64,000 nt of DNA from Adiantum capillus-veneris (GCA_014529385.2 CM043969.1:19673946-19737945), one strand, 5' to 3'. Shown: positions 1 to 10,742, counted from the first letter of the stretch. Notes: generated from the letters alone by a model not told the origin. Program-made: numbers and translations.

Positions 1-33
1 GTTGTTTTGTGCAGCAGATGCCCAGTTAGTGCA

Positions 34-200
34 GTTGGCACATTTATATGCATTTTGAGTTGAGTTTTGACTCCTCATACAAAGGAGACTCTGCCGGATT
101 TACTTCCCGCGAGTCGTGACTTCCATTGTTGGCACTTTTGAGTCTATTTCGGTTGAGATTTTACTCCCAATACAAAGGTTACTCTGCCCAAATTTCTACA
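34..200 (+). repeat. Diverged tandem duplication in Copia-1 leader
   Basis: Two diverged copies of a roughly 70-base segment occur about 94 bases apart, beginning GTTGGCAC at 34 and 128. Both run through a TTGAG...ACTC...ATACAAAGG...ACTCTGCC core. They lie in the untranslated leader upstream of the gag start. Confidence 0.55.
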
Positions 201-244
201 GCTTCTCGCCATGCTTTGGTACCTCTCAAACCCTCTTATCAGCG

Positions 245-2116
245 ATGGCTTCTTCTTCAGAAAAGGAGGAGTATTTCATTCGGAAGTTCAATGGCAGCAA
301 CTTCACCATGTGGAAAGAGCGCATGAAAGATGTTTTGATAAACAAAGTCCTCTCAGAACCATTGAAAGAGCGCGGAGAGGATGATGATTATACACAAGCT
401 CAGTGGGAGCTTTTGGATGCAAAATCCATGGCTACGATACATCTACGTCTAGCCGAATCAGTCTTCTTCACTATCATAGGGAAGAAAACAACCAAGGAAC
501 TTTGGGATAGCTTATGTTCAGCATGGGAGAGCAAAAGTGCATCCAACAAGGTTTTTCTCATGAAAAAGCTTATGAAGCTCAACATGAAAGAAGGTAGGAC
601 AATTTCCAGTCACTTAAATGAGTTCAATTCCTTGTTTAGTCAGCTGACATCTCAGGGCTTTAAGGAGTTTGACGATGAACTCAAGTCTATCTTCCTGTTA
701 TGCTCTCTACCCAGTTCATGGGATATCTTTTGCACAACCATTAGCAATTCAGCTCCAAATGGCAAGTTAGAGTTCAATGCTGTCAAGGATGCGTTGCTCA
801 CTGAAGAGATTCGTCGTAAATCTCTCGATAATGCTACTCATGGAGATGCATATATGGCTGGCAGTTCAACAAAGGCAAGAGGCCGTGACAGGAACAAATA
901 CAAAAGCAAAAGTAGAGAGCGAAATCCTTGTAGTCCTAGCAGACACAGGAACCAAAGTAGAGACCGCAATGTCAAAAATTTCGAGTGTTACTATTGCCTC
1001 AAGAAGGGTCATTACAAAAAGGATTGTCGCAGTTTCCTAAGAGATCAAAAAAACATGCAAAAGGATAATTCTGGCAAAGGCAAAAGTACAGTAAAGATTG
1101 AGGAGCTCAATATTGTTGAGTCTCATATACCTACCAGTGCAGTAGAGGATGCTCCTCCTCCAGTGATGCACATTATGCCCACAGAGATTCATGCCGAGGT
1201 GGCAGCGGATGCCTCAGATGTTCTCATTTTCACTTCAGATCTCACTCCAGATGCTTTAGTTGCACAGGATGAGGGTTATGCACAGAATTGGATCCTTGAT
1301 TCTGGTGCAAGTTTTCATGTCACACCGCATAGAGAGTGGTTTTCCTCTTATGCATCAATGCATGGAATAGTCAAGCTTGGTGATTCCTATGAGCTTGACA
1401 TCATTGGCATTGGTGATGTGAAACTTCAGATGCATAATGGCACTACTTTTGTGCTGCAGAATGTCAGACATGTGCCCAAGCTTACCAAAAGCTTGCTTTC
1501 TATAGGGCAATTGGATGAACTTGGCTACACTACAATTTTTGGTAATCGTTCTTGGATGATCCGCAAGAACAACCTTATCATGATGAAAGGCAATAAAAAT
1601 GGATCCCTGTACTCTTTGTTTGTTTCGAGTGTCGACGAACACTCTATCTATGTTGGCGAGCTGCCGTCTCCTAAATTGTGGCATAGCCGGCTAGGGCATA
1701 TTAGCCAAAAGGGAATGAAAACACTTCAGCGTTTTGGCTACTTACCTGTGTTAGATTACACGGACTTTCCATTGTGTGAGCATTGTTTGTATGGCAAACA
1801 GACTAGATTGACATCTTCGCCATTGAATAAGAAACTAGGCGAACCTCTAGACTTGGTGCACAGTGATTTGTGTGGTCCAATGCCACATAAAACTCTAGGG
1901 GGGGCGAACTACTTTCTCACATTCATAGATGATTCTACCAGAAAGGTGTGGGTGTATCTCCTTAAGCGTAAGGAAGAAGTCTTTTCGACATTCCAAAAAT
2001 TCCTCGCCATGGTTGAGAACCAATCAGGAACAAAGCTCAAAGCTTTTCGCACGGACAATGGTGGAGAATACGTCTCCACAGAGTTCAAGGATTTTTGCAA
2101 CAGAGTTCAAGGATAG
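245..2116 (+). pseudogene. Copia-1 gag, protease and N-terminal integrase
   Basis: The start is placed at the ATG at 245 (MASSSEKEEYFIRKFNGSN), the usual Copia gag opening; the frame is open upstream to 116, but that part is leader. In order it holds a UBN2-type gag, a CCHC knuckle CYYCLKKGHYKKDC (986-1027), a retropepsin motif ILDSGASFHVT with catalytic DSG at 1298-1306, the GAG-pre-integrase block LWHSRLGHIS, and the integrase core with its first two catalytic Asp codons at 1865 (HSDLCGP) and 2054 (RTDNGG). The frame ends prematurely at 2116, just before the catalytic Glu, at a deletion junction flanked by a 13-base direct repeat (2080-2092 and 2102-2114). Gag packages RNA, protease cleaves the polyprotein and integrase inserts the cDNA. 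Confidence 0.9.
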
Positions 2117-2473
2117 CTGAAAGAATGAATCGTAAGATTCAAGAGCGAGTTGTCTCTATGATGTCTATGGCGAAGCTTACTCCAGAGTTTTGGGGGGAAG
2201 CTGTTCTGACAGCAGTGCACATCATCAACAGGTCACCTAGTTCTCCTTTGAATTTCAAAATTCTGGAGTGGCAAAACGCCAAGCTATGAGCATTTACATG
2301 TATTTGGATGTGAAGCATATGCACATGTGCCCAAAGAACTTCGTCGGAAGTTAGATCCCAGATCACACAAATGCATCTTTATTGGCTATGGTGCAAACGG
2401 AGAGATGGGTTATCGTCTCTGGCACCCAGAATCAGACAAAGTCATTCGTAGCTCACGTGTGATTTTCAATGAA
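2117..2473 (+). pseudogene. Copia-1 integrase C-terminal part, frameshifted
   Basis: This continues the integrase after the deletion. IAERMNRKIQE carries the expected catalytic Glu (codon 2119-2121). INRSPSSPLNFKILEW follows, and a frameshift near 2265-2275 moves the reading to YEHLHVFGCEAYAHVPKE. The frame runs to a TAA at about 2473, after RSSRVIFNE. Compared with Copia-3 in this window, about 20 residues are missing before AERMNR. Confidence 0.85.
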
Positions 2474-2479
2474 TAAAAA

Positions 2480-3259
2480 ATGCACAAGAAGCCCATCAAA
2501 GATGTTGAGTACAGACGTGTTCATTTTGAGGATGTAGCCTCCGAACCAACTCAGTTCAGTAGTGTTGCACCTACTCCTCAAGTGCAAGATACTACTATTG
2601 CTCCGAAGAGAGCAGAGTCCAGTAGTCAGGCACTGAGATGCTCTGAGAGAGTATCACGTGCGCCCGAGCGGTTTGAGCCGGGTATACACCACATTTTGGT
2701 CACTGACAGTGGAGAGCCAACCTGCTACAAAGAAGCTATACAAATGGAGGATAGTGTTAAGTGGGAGCAGGCTATGCAATCAGAATACAATTCGATTGTG
2801 GCTAATGAGACATGGGATTTGGTTGAATTACCAAAACGCAAAAATGCTTTACCTTGCAAGTGGGTATACAAGAAGAAGTATACAGCAGAAAATCCCGAGC
2901 CTAGATACAAGGCTCGTCTAGTTGCCAAGGGTTTCAAGCAGCAAAATGGTGTGGATTTTGATGAGATTTTCTCTCCAGTAGTCAAGATGACTACACTTCG
3001 CACCGTGCTTGGCTTGGTTGCTATCCAGGACATGAAACTTGTCCAAATGGATGTGAACACAACATTTCTTCACGGGGATCTAGATGAAGATGTCTACATG
3101 AAACAACCAGAAGGATTCGTATGTGAAACCCAAAAACCAACGAGGACAGAATTGGTTTGTAGACTTAAAAAGGCACTCTATGGCCTCAAGCAAGGTTCAA
3201 GGCAATGGTATCAAAAATTCGACAAATTCATGCAATCTCAGGGTTACATAAGAAGTTAA
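2480..3259 (+). pseudogene. Copia-1 reverse transcriptase, N-terminal part
   Basis: RVT_2-type Copia reverse transcriptase. Typical blocks are seen in order: [77 protein letters not shown] and KALYGLKQ. The frame stops at a TAA (3257-3259) after GYIRS, but the next codons continue the family in the same frame (EDHCLYTKR), so a single nonsense change splits RT just before the catalytic YVDD block. Confidence 0.9.
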
Positions 3260-4276
3260 GAGGATCACTGCTTATACACAAAAAGGTTGAACGATGGTTC
3301 TTTAATCATCTTGATCTTGTATGTAGATGATATGCTTATCGCAGGCAAATCAATTGATGAAATCAATCAGTTGAAAAAGATGCTAAGCACTCAGTTTTCC
3401 ATGAAGGATTTGGGAGATGCCAATCACTTTCTTGGTATGCACATCAAGAGAGACAGGCAACGTGGAATTCTTGAATTATCTCAAGAAAAGTACATTCACA
3501 AAGTCTTGCAACGTTTTAGTATGCAAGGGGGGAAGTCATTGAGTACCCCAATGCAAGCATACTCCAAACTTAGCAAGGAAGACTCTCCCAAGACAGTGGC
3601 TGAGAAAGAGGAAATGGCGAAAGTACCATATTCTTCAGCAGTTGGCAGTTTGATGTACGCTATGGTAGCCACAAGACCAGACATTGCTCATGCAGTGGGA
3701 GTGGTTAGTAGGTACATGGCAAACCCTAGCAAGAAGCATTGGGAAGCAGTGAAGAAAATCCTCAGATATTTGAAAGGTACAGCTAGCAAGTGTTTACGCT
3801 TCGAAAACAGTGATGCATCTATTGTAGGTTACACGGATGCGGATTATGCGGGTTGCGTGGATTGTAGAAGATCCACATATGGCTATGTTTTCATGTTTGT
3901 TGGAGCAGCTATCTCTTGGAGATCGTGTCTCCAAGATTGCACGTCTTCATCTACCACTGAGGCAGAATATGTTGTTGCGTCTGACGCCAGCAAGGAAGCC
4001 ATATGGTTGGCTCGTCTAGTGGGAGATTTGGGCATTCACGAGGTTCCAATACTACATTGTGATAGTCAGAGTGCCATTGCTTTGGCAAAGAAACCAGTGT
4101 TTCACTCAAAGTCGAAACACATAGAGGTCAGATACCATGTCATACGAGATGCATTGGCTGGCAAGCGTGTCGAGCTTGTCAAGGTTCACACTGACGACAA
4201 CCCCGCAGATGCTCTCACAAAGAGCCTAGCCTCGGAGCGATTTACACATTGTATAGAACTTATGGGTGTAGGATGA
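3260..4276 (+). pseudogene. Copia-1 RT C-terminal part and RNase H
   Basis: Follows the TAA without loss of frame. It holds the catalytic LILYVDDMLIAG block, then the connection region (GSLMYAMVATRPDIAHAVGVVSRYM) and RNase H with YTDADYAGC, STTEAEYV and HCDSQSAIALAKKPVFHS. It ends ADALTKSL...CIELMGVG with a natural TGA-type end before the polypurine tract. An ATG at 3287 opens the frame, but this is the interior of the polyprotein, not a real start. Confidence 0.9.
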
Positions 4277-4348
4277 AGCCTCGGCAATGCTTCATCAATT
4301 TTGTATAGACTAACTATACTAATGCCACTATTGGCCACCATGACCTTC

Positions 4349-4359
4349 AAGTGGGAGGT
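4349..4359 (+). promoter_or_regulatory. Copia-1 polypurine tract
   Basis: AAGTGGGAGGT lies directly before TGTTGGGG, the standard plus-strand priming site and LTR start of plant Copia elements. Copia-2 carries the same arrangement. Confidence 0.8.
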
Positions 4360-4563
4360 TGTTGGGGTGTAGGCCAGGTGGCCGTGGGAAACTGCCCCTA
4401 TTTACACTTTCACCTAAATGAATATAGGGAGAGAAAGGGAGAGAGTTGAACATTATCTCACCTTCCTCTCCACTAACCCACACAGTGGCTGTCTGTGTAT
4501 CATCCCCTTCCCCATTTTCTTCTTGTCCTCTCTTGCACACACTCCGTACACGTGCACTCTACA
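4360..4563 (+). repeat. Copia-1 3' LTR
   Basis: Begins TGTTGGGGTGTAGGCC directly after the polypurine tract, and I end it at CTCTACA (4563). The start is firm by context. The end is an estimate because no 5' LTR is available for comparison. Its length (~204) is close to the 180-193 bp LTRs of Copia-2 and Copia-4. Confidence 0.6.
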
Positions 4564-4571
4564 AGAAGTGC

Positions 4572-5397
4572 AAAAGATGGAAGTGCGACGCACCCATAAC
4601 TGAGGTCAATACAGGGCATGAAGTCTATCAGGGAGACATTCAATCTCTAAATGAAGATGCAGGGATGGAAGTTTCAATTGAAAGCAAACCAGAGTCCTTG
4701 AAGACCTTACCCTCATACATAGGAGAACATGAAGCGGACTCAGAGACTAGAGTGGTGCCATCTCAGAGGAAAGCCATATCCAAGATGATGGATACAAAGA
4801 GTATGCAAGAGTTGATGTCAACTCCAATACAGTGCACCATTACTCTATCTGAACTGCTTAAGATTAGACCACATGTATGGGATGAAGTAGGCAACAATTT
4901 GGGGAAGATGGGATTAAAGATACCTCTTCAAGATCTACCCTCAAACGAACAATCAAACAAAACTCAACAAGAAAGTGCAAACGCTAAACCTGTGCCAATA
5001 AACAAGGTGGGAGAATATTTCGAAGGAGAAGAAGGAAACACCACCTTACCTGTGGAATACAAAGGAGTTAAAACATTGGCTATACTTGATAGTGAGGATG
5101 GAGTAGCCATAGCCACAAAAGACATTTGGGAAAAATGGAGAAGACCAGCGCTTAGGAAAACTAGAATGAAGCTGCAACTTGCAGATGGATACACGGAAAA
5201 CCTCTGGGTATCCTAGAGCAAATTATTGTGACTTCTTGTGGAATTGAATATGAACATACATTGGCAATAATAGATTTTGGACAAGGGAACAATTTTGATA
5301 TCATTTTAGGAAGACCTTTCATGCGTCAACTTAAGATGGTTCAAGATTGGGGCTATGACTATATCTACTTGAGACATAAAAAGATCACCACAAAATA
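4572..5397 (+). pseudogene. Gypsy-A retropepsin region
   Basis: The frame to 5216 covers a linker, NKVGEYFEGEEGNTTLP, and the retropepsin start LAILDSEDGVAIATKDIWEKW. The active-site triplet reads D-S-E where Gypsy-B has D-S-G (MAILDSGAGIAIATKAVW), so the catalytic glycine is lost. A frameshift near 5205 moves the rest of the fold (IIVTSCGIEYEH, IDFGQGNNFDIILGRPFMRQ) to another frame up to 5397. The N-terminal residues of the open frame that lie inside the Copia-1 LTR are not part of this gene. Confidence 0.75.
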
Positions 5398-5932
5398 AGC
5401 ATAAAAGACAATAGCTATAGAGATGTGAATAGAACTCCTTCAGAAGAAATTTACTCTACTATAGTCAATGGAAAAGAGATACCTGCGTGGCTACAAACCA
5501 AACAAGAACTTTGGCTATGTGGTGCTTCGAAGTGTGGAAGCTCAGTGAAGGAGGATTGCATCCTAGAAAGATCAATGGACGATGAAGCTTACATACCGGA
5601 ACCCTTTCCAGAGCAATTATTTGAGCCATTTGGATGGACTCAAATATTGGCAACCTTGGATGTGTGTAAATGAGCTAACTCCAACCAAGTTTTGTGATGA
5701 AGAAGGCTACGACCTAGTTTCATGTTTTATGTTGAAAGTGTTGAGAAATGCTAATGAGATTTGTGAGAATGAAAATAAAGGGACAAATAGCTATGTCATG
5801 GAGGATGTTGCACAAACACAAACTAGGAGAGCAATACAACCATGTGGAGATGTCATCATTGACATACTTGAAGAGTCAACAACATCTACTCCAAAGAAAC
5901 TAACTTCAAATGATGCAGAGTTGAAAGTATAG
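5398..5932 (+). pseudogene. Gypsy-A post-protease linker
   Basis: Two overlapping frames carry the linker that follows the protease in Gypsy-B. The segment LWLCGASKCGSSVKEDCILE matches IWMCGASENGSLRREECILE of Gypsy-B. DVCVNELTPTKFCDEEGYDL matches its MCVNTSMPTQFCNEDGYDI. A frameshift near 5670 separates them, and a TAG at 5930-5932 splits it from the following ORF, which is in the same frame. Confidence 0.65.
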
Positions 5933-5944
5933 GAAGAATCAAAT

Positions 5945-6427
5945 GTGAAAAGCTCCACATCAACAGATGTTCTACAAACTCAAGATCAAAGGAAGAATGA
6001 GGACGAAGCCAAAGATGAAAAATATCCCACATTGATCAAATTCAATTTATGCGGACAAACAGGGCTCAAGGTTACATGTTCGGCCGCAATTGATCCTTAT
6101 GCTACTAAGAATATAATGTCATATGGCACTTGGATAATGATGGGAAAGCCGACAATTAAAGAAATGGAGGAAAGAGTATACACCAGTGCCAAAACACCAA
6201 TCCCAAGGTTTGGCATAGCGGAGGCAATACTCAAGTTGAGTCATGGGGAGTTCAAAGACAACTTCAACATAGTTGACTCACATCACATCAAAGAAAGTCT
6301 AGTCCTATTCAAAGAGTTGGAAGAATATCTTCTTCGGGCAACAACAAAAAGCATCATCAACAACAACAAGGACGGTCCAAGAGACATCAACAAAAAAGAC
6401 ACAACCATCTGCAGCAAAAAAAGCTAA
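5945..6427 (+). pseudogene. Gypsy-A second protease-like domain
   Basis: After a short acidic linker, the segment LIKFNLCGQTGLKVTCSAAI continues DPYATKNIMSYGTW. It occupies the place of the second retropepsin-like domain of Gypsy-B (LHIKLQLNNHSTNALVGTRA). The beta-strand-D-x-x-A pattern and its position support a retropepsin-like fold, but the canonical D-T/S-G is not present (D-P-Y-A here). Function is unproven. It could be a capsid- or RNA-binding remnant of a protease fold. Confidence 0.5.
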
Positions 6428-7487
6428 GGCCAAACTAAACATTGAAGAAGATCATCCTCGCAAGTCAGTTTTACCTTTGACAAGCCCACATCAAAGCTCA
6501 AGCAAAGCCTCTACGTCAAGAATGAAAGCTTCAACAATGCAATGGATCCCTAAACAAAAGGTTTTGCAACCTAAATCTCCATCGCAGCAAAGTCTCCAAA
6601 AGAAGCAAAGAAATTTCAAGCAGGTGTTGGTATCCAAGGAACACATTAAAGTCAAAGATCCAATTTGGATACACTCTCAAGAACAATCTCAACAACAAAA
6701 GGCAACAGGGTGGGTGGCCTCAAATGATGTTTGGGCCAAAAAGCCCAAGGTAACGACATGGAACTTCTCACCCTTACAAAGAAACCCCACAAAGAACAAG
6801 CCAAGCATTCAATGCAAGACAACCAACTCAACTAGGAGAAAGAATAAGCAAAAGAAAAGAGCTTCAAAGAAGCAAACAATACAACAAATATGGGTACCAA
6901 AGTCAGAGATTTATCAAGCTACCCAACAAGGCCAAATGAAGACAAAGAATAGAATGGTTCCCGTCAAGCTACTCGAAGCACAAGGATTCTATGAAGGTAA
7001 CACCCAAATATGGTTACCCAAAGTAGTTGCTCAACCTAGAGCCACTAAGACCAACCAAGCAGCAAAGGACCCTACACAAAGACAATCAACAACAACAAAG
7101 AGCCAATGGAGACTAAGCACAACCAAGGGAGAAATAACCTCAAAATGGATCCCTCGTCTTGTACCACAAAAGCAAGGCTTTCACAATGGCAATAGCCAAG
7201 TATGGATACAAAAGCCTAGTGTCCATCAAGTCAAGGGAGCAACTCATGAAGCAAGAACAAAGTGGGTCCCAAAACCACTGTTGAAAACTCATGCTCCTCA
7301 CAAAGAAGAAAAAGTAAAGGTACAACAATGCGGCCTCCTTACGGAACACCCCATGCAACAAAAGAAGCTAGAGGAGTCAAAGTATCCAACTTACTTGAAA
7401 AGATGGTGGCATCCAAAGAACAAAGCAATGATAGAGGCCTTAATCTCAAGGACTTATGGCATTGGGTTTCAGGCCATGAATAGGTAA
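6392..7487 (+). CDS. Gypsy-A W-x-P-K repeat tail ORF
   Basis: An open frame of about 360 codons, highly basic and rich in Lys, Gln, Thr and Trp. The frame runs from KKTQPSAAKKAKAKLNIEED (overlapping the previous ORF, so a frameshift joins them) to a TAG at 7487. A short motif recurs about seven times: MQWIPKQ, IWVPKSE, IWLPKVV, SKWIPRL, VWIQKPS and TKWVPKP, with a looser IWIHSQ. Gypsy-B has the same motif after its second protease-like domain (IWIPKAQ, IWVPKPS). Similar W-V-P-K linkers occur upstream of the protease in some plant Copia polyproteins, but here it is at the far C terminus. The charge suggests nucleic-acid binding; that is inference. It is unbroken over about 1.1 kb, unlike its neighbours. 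Confidence 0.6.
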
Positions 7488-8174
7488 GTCCAAGTCGCCA
7501 TTAAAAATACATGGCATAAAAGTCAAGAGTCGGACAGCTGAGCCACTAAATGAGCAAGGCATTAGTCCCAAAGCTTCAAGTAATATTCTATGTGGTCTAA
7601 GAGTCTTAACTATTCTAGGTACTGCTCAAGGTGGAGGAGTTGAGCATATTTATGTTGTGTCGCTCATGCTGGTATAGGTGAGCATAAGAGTCCAAGTCTA
7701 TGTATTTTAAGTTTGGTAAAGTGAAGAAGAGAGTCCAAAAGACACTCACGCACTATGTATAGTGACTAATGAGTGGAGAAGCTTCAACATCAAAAACCCT
7801 TCTTGGAAATGTGGAAGCTATTGAAATGTCTTTGGATATCACATGTGCTACATTTGTTCCTTGAAGCACCCAACAACTCATTTTTCACACAGCATGAATT
7901 TTCTTGAAAGAACTCTTGTGTGCATATAGAGTGTCCCATAATTGGCACTTGCATTACGCACTCTTACTTTATTTCTCCCAAGCACTCACCTTGCATAAAC
8001 ATGTACTCAACTTCCAAGTGTTCAACCCCAATAAGAGAGTATACCAAAGGCATTTTTTCCCACTGGGTTTTTCCCTTTGGTCATTCAGGTTCTAGACCCT
8101 AATTTAGAAACACCTATCACTATTCTATTGTATGTATTCCTTCCATCAAATGAAACCAATAAAGAATTTGTTAC
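7488..8174. other. Non-coding stretch of Gypsy-A
   Basis: About 690 bases with no convincing coding frame. Short open frames around 7900-8100 lack family resemblance. It is probably the untranslated region between the tail ORF and the terminal ORF. Confidence 0.5.
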
Positions 8175-8627
8175 ATGATCTTCAAAGAGATAAAAGTGGG
8201 GCCACATTGTTCTCAACTACGCTTCGACAAGAGCAGCTCTTATCTTCAGAGATACCAACAAAGCTCTATTGACAAAGTGGCAAAGAAAATCAAATTGGAG
8301 ATGCCAGTGCACACATGTCAAAGTCTCAAACATTTTGAGATACGAGCTCCAATAAAAAGTCAACTGCACCAGGAGGCAAAGTATCCAAAGAAGCAGGTAT
8401 CATTGACCAACTGCACAAATGGAAAGGTAAAGCAGGATGTGCAACAACATGCACAAATGCCTCGTTCACAACATCCAAATCACAAAGAACACATCAATCA
8501 AAGGCAAATGGGCACCCCATTTGAACAAGAAAAACATGCCAGATATAACTCAATCAAGGAAGGAGGGAGTCTCATCAACAAGAAGACCAGACTACAAATG
8601 GTCGTCTCAACGGACGACACGAACTAG
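8175..8627 (+). CDS. Gypsy-A terminal ORF, unknown
   Basis: An open frame of 150 codons, basic and rich in Gln, Lys and His (MIFKEIKVGPHCSQLRFDKS at the start). It ends exactly where the polypurine tract begins, so it lies inside the element. I do not recognise a domain. It could be a further piece of the basic tail or chance translation of a 3' untranslated region. Confidence 0.35.
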   Translation: MIFKEIKVGPHCSQLRFDKSSSYLQRYQQSSIDKVAKKIKLEMPVHTCQSLKHFEIRAPIKSQLHQEAKYPKKQVSLTNCTNGKVKQDVQQHAQMPRSQHPNHKEHINQRQMGTPFEQEKHARYNSIKEGGSLINKKTRLQMVVSTDDTN

Positions 8628-8638
8628 GAAGGGGGGAG
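8626..8638 (+). promoter_or_regulatory. Gypsy-A polypurine tract
   Basis: AGGAAGGGGGGAG, thirteen purines followed directly by TGTTTGGAGG, the expected plus-strand primer and 3' LTR junction. Confidence 0.7.
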
Positions 8639-9240
8639 TGTTTGGAGGTGATAACAACATACAAGTGCCCACCTAGCCAAGGCGCCCGTTGGGTCAGCCG
8701 GCCAAAGTTTTAATGTGGTCACATTATTTTTCCAATGTTTAATACATCAAACCCTATAAAAGCCTAATAACAATCGTCTATGTCAAGTCTAAGTCAAAGA
8801 TGTAATTTTTCCAATGATGTATGTAAAGGTCCATGAGAAGTTGGCTGCCAGACACTTTAGAAAGTCCTAGGTATATAATACACTAAGGTTAGTGGGAAAG
8901 GGAGATTATTTTTTAAGATAAGTGACTATTGTTGTACGCACAGGGAGCGACCTCTTGGCTCCAACTTGCAATCATCGCTATTGTGGCTAAGGTAATCCAA
9001 ATTCAGTTTTGTTTATTGCATTGTGTTCTTCTTACTCTGTTCTTTCATTCAAGTGTAAGCATTCAAGATTCGGTGTAGGTATCAAACGCAACCGTTGTGG
9101 CCTTAAATCGCTATTTTGAGTGTTTATATGCGTATTTTATGTTGTTTTGACCCTAGGAGAGGCTTTAGGATCATCCGTTTACTGTTTTTGCGTACTTCCG
9201 TGTACCCATCCAAAATGTTGTGACAGTGATAGGATATGCT
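8639..9240 (+). repeat. Gypsy-A 3' LTR (right end uncertain)
   Basis: Starts TGTTTGGAGGTGATAACAAC right after the purine tract. A TATA-like CTATAAAAG lies at 8754-8762, which fits a U3 promoter. No second LTR copy is in the window, so the right boundary is only a guess before the next coding relic at 9470. Confidence 0.45.
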
Positions 9241-9469
9241 CCTTATAGTCCCCTGTAGCTTCCCTTCAAGTTTTGTGCGAATCCGATATGATTTGCATGG
9301 TAAACATGCGTGATGACTGTAGAGCTATGTAGAAGGACATAGGCAGATTACTTGGCTTTAGTGCGTTTGATTTGCTTGTAGAGTTAGTAGTTGCATCTCT
9401 TTGAGTTCACTTCATTAGGATTGACACCCTAGTGAGTTTCCATGCCTCATCCGAGTCGCTTCCCTGGTA

Positions 9470-10347
9470 TTGATATTTATGTTGATGCCTGAAGGTTATG
9501 CTATGGACGTCCGTCGTGGCGACCCGCAAACAGTGAAAAAAAGATATTGGTGGAAAGGAATGTATAAGGATGTAGCAAATTTTGTGGAGTCTTGTGTCAC
9601 ATGCCAAATGTATTCTAATGTACGCCATCGTGATGGATTTCATCCTACGTACCCATTAGCCATGCACTATAACTGGGTTGTTGATCTAGTCACAATTCCT
9701 TTAGGACTTTGGCAAATGAGATATTTGTTACTTGCACGCGAAGACATGACAAATCAAGTGGAAGGGCGTGCATTGGGGACAAAAACTACAAAATCTGTTT
9801 GTAAATTTTTACTTGAAAATGTAATATGTTGCTTTGGCTGTGTGGGAAAGATAGTTGTTGATAGAGGTGAGTTAGATGCAGATGAAGCAAGGGATTTCTT
9901 CACAAGAATTGGTATCAAGATAGCCTTGACCTCTGCTTCTAATCCAGAGGAAAATGGGAAAAGTGAAAGAAGACATCCTCCTATTGTCAAAGCTTTGGCG
10001 AAGGCATGCAAAGGTAGAATGTGTGATGGCCAAGGTTGCTACCATATGCTTTATGGGCCAACCATACAACTCATAGCTCAATGACTTGTTACATGCCTGC
10101 TAAATTGATGTATGGTTAGAAGCCAGTCATGCTAATTGAGGATGTCGTTCCTACTTGGAACATGTTACCTTGTGAAGATGGTATAAGCAAAGAAAATCTA
10201 CTTGCATTGTGCATAAGGAAATTGGAAAGAAGACATGAAGACATAGAGATTACAAAATCTCGACTAAAGGATGCAAGACTAAAGAATAAAGATAGGTTTG
10301 ATAAAAGACATAGCCTTCAACCAAAGCCTATTGAAGAGGGTGATTGA
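9470..10347 (+). pseudogene. Gypsy-type integrase relic C
   Basis: RYWWKGMYKDVANFVESCVTCQ is the end of an integrase zinc-binding domain. It is followed by the core with Asp in VVDLVTIPLG, Asp in VVDRGELD and Glu in NPEENGKSERR, so all three DDE positions can be placed. After a stop and shift near 10080 the frame continues (TTHSSMTCYMPAKLMYG) and then LERRHEDIEI...ARLKNKDRFDKRH up to 10347. No RT or RNase H was found upstream. The post-integrase text recalls integrases of Gypsy elements from fungi and early land plants; that is a memory-based impression. Confidence 0.75.
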
Positions 10348-10406
10348 GTCCTAATGTACGATAGTAGCCTTGACAACCAGCACACCACACAAAGAAAGTT
10401 GTAAAC

Positions 10407-10742
10407 ATGTGGTTTGGTCCATGTGTTGTCAAACATGTACATGGAAATGCTACATATACCTTGAGGGAGCTCGATGGAACAAAGATCAAAGTTCCCATAG
10501 CAGGCCAAAGAATCAAGATGTTCAAAAGGAGACATGATAATCATCCTTTTGATTCACAAAAAAATGATGATGAAGAACCTAATGACATTGCCATGGATGA
10601 GGATGAAGAAGTAGAGGATGATATTCTAGACATTGCCATGGATGAGGATGAAGAGCATCGTCGCAAAACTGCATGGAAAGTGACCCAAAATATAATATTA
10701 ATGAAAAATGATGACTATCTATGCTTTTTATGTGTATGTTAA
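10407..10742 (+). pseudogene. Relic C integrase C-terminal domain
   Basis: WFGPCVVKHVHGNATYTLRE, LDGTKIKVPIAGQRIKMFKR is a typical post-core small-barrel domain of Gypsy integrases. An acidic tail follows, with DIAMDEDEE repeated twice (nucleotide repeat GACATTGCCATGGATGAGGA at about 10587 and 10629). One stop near 10346 and another near 10404 separate it from the core. Confidence 0.7.

Larger units (their letters stand above)
1..4563 (+). mobile_element. Copia-1 LTR retrotransposon, 5' end outside window
   Basis: Ty1/Copia element read left to right in the order gag, zinc knuckle, aspartic protease, integrase, reverse transcriptase, RNase H, polypurine tract, 3' LTR. The integrase-before-RT order is diagnostic of Copia. 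The 5' LTR and primer site are not in the window, so neither element age nor target duplication can be read. The pol frame is broken by at least one deletion, one frameshift and two in-frame stops, so the copy is dead. It abuts the truncated Gypsy-A relic at about 4564 and was probably inserted into it; that nesting is inferred. Confidence 0.93.
4564..8638 (+). mobile_element. Gypsy-A, non-autonomous-looking Gypsy relic
   Basis: A relative of Gypsy-B (31.5-40.4 kb). Matching segments are the LKTLPSYIG and STPIQCTITLSELLKIRPHVW blocks, a retropepsin, a CGASK/CILER linker, a second protease-like domain and a W-x-P-K tail. RT, RNase H and integrase are absent: only about 260 bases separate the protease linker from the second protease-like domain, where Gypsy-B has over 3.5 kb. 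The 5' part (gag) is missing, because the relic starts directly after the Copia-1 LTR. A purine tract and LTR start close the right end. Confidence 0.75.

Noticed and set aside
4446-4570. N-terminal part of the open frame running into Gypsy-A from 4446
   Set aside because: It lies inside the Copia-1 LTR; the coding match to Gypsy-B begins only after about 4593.
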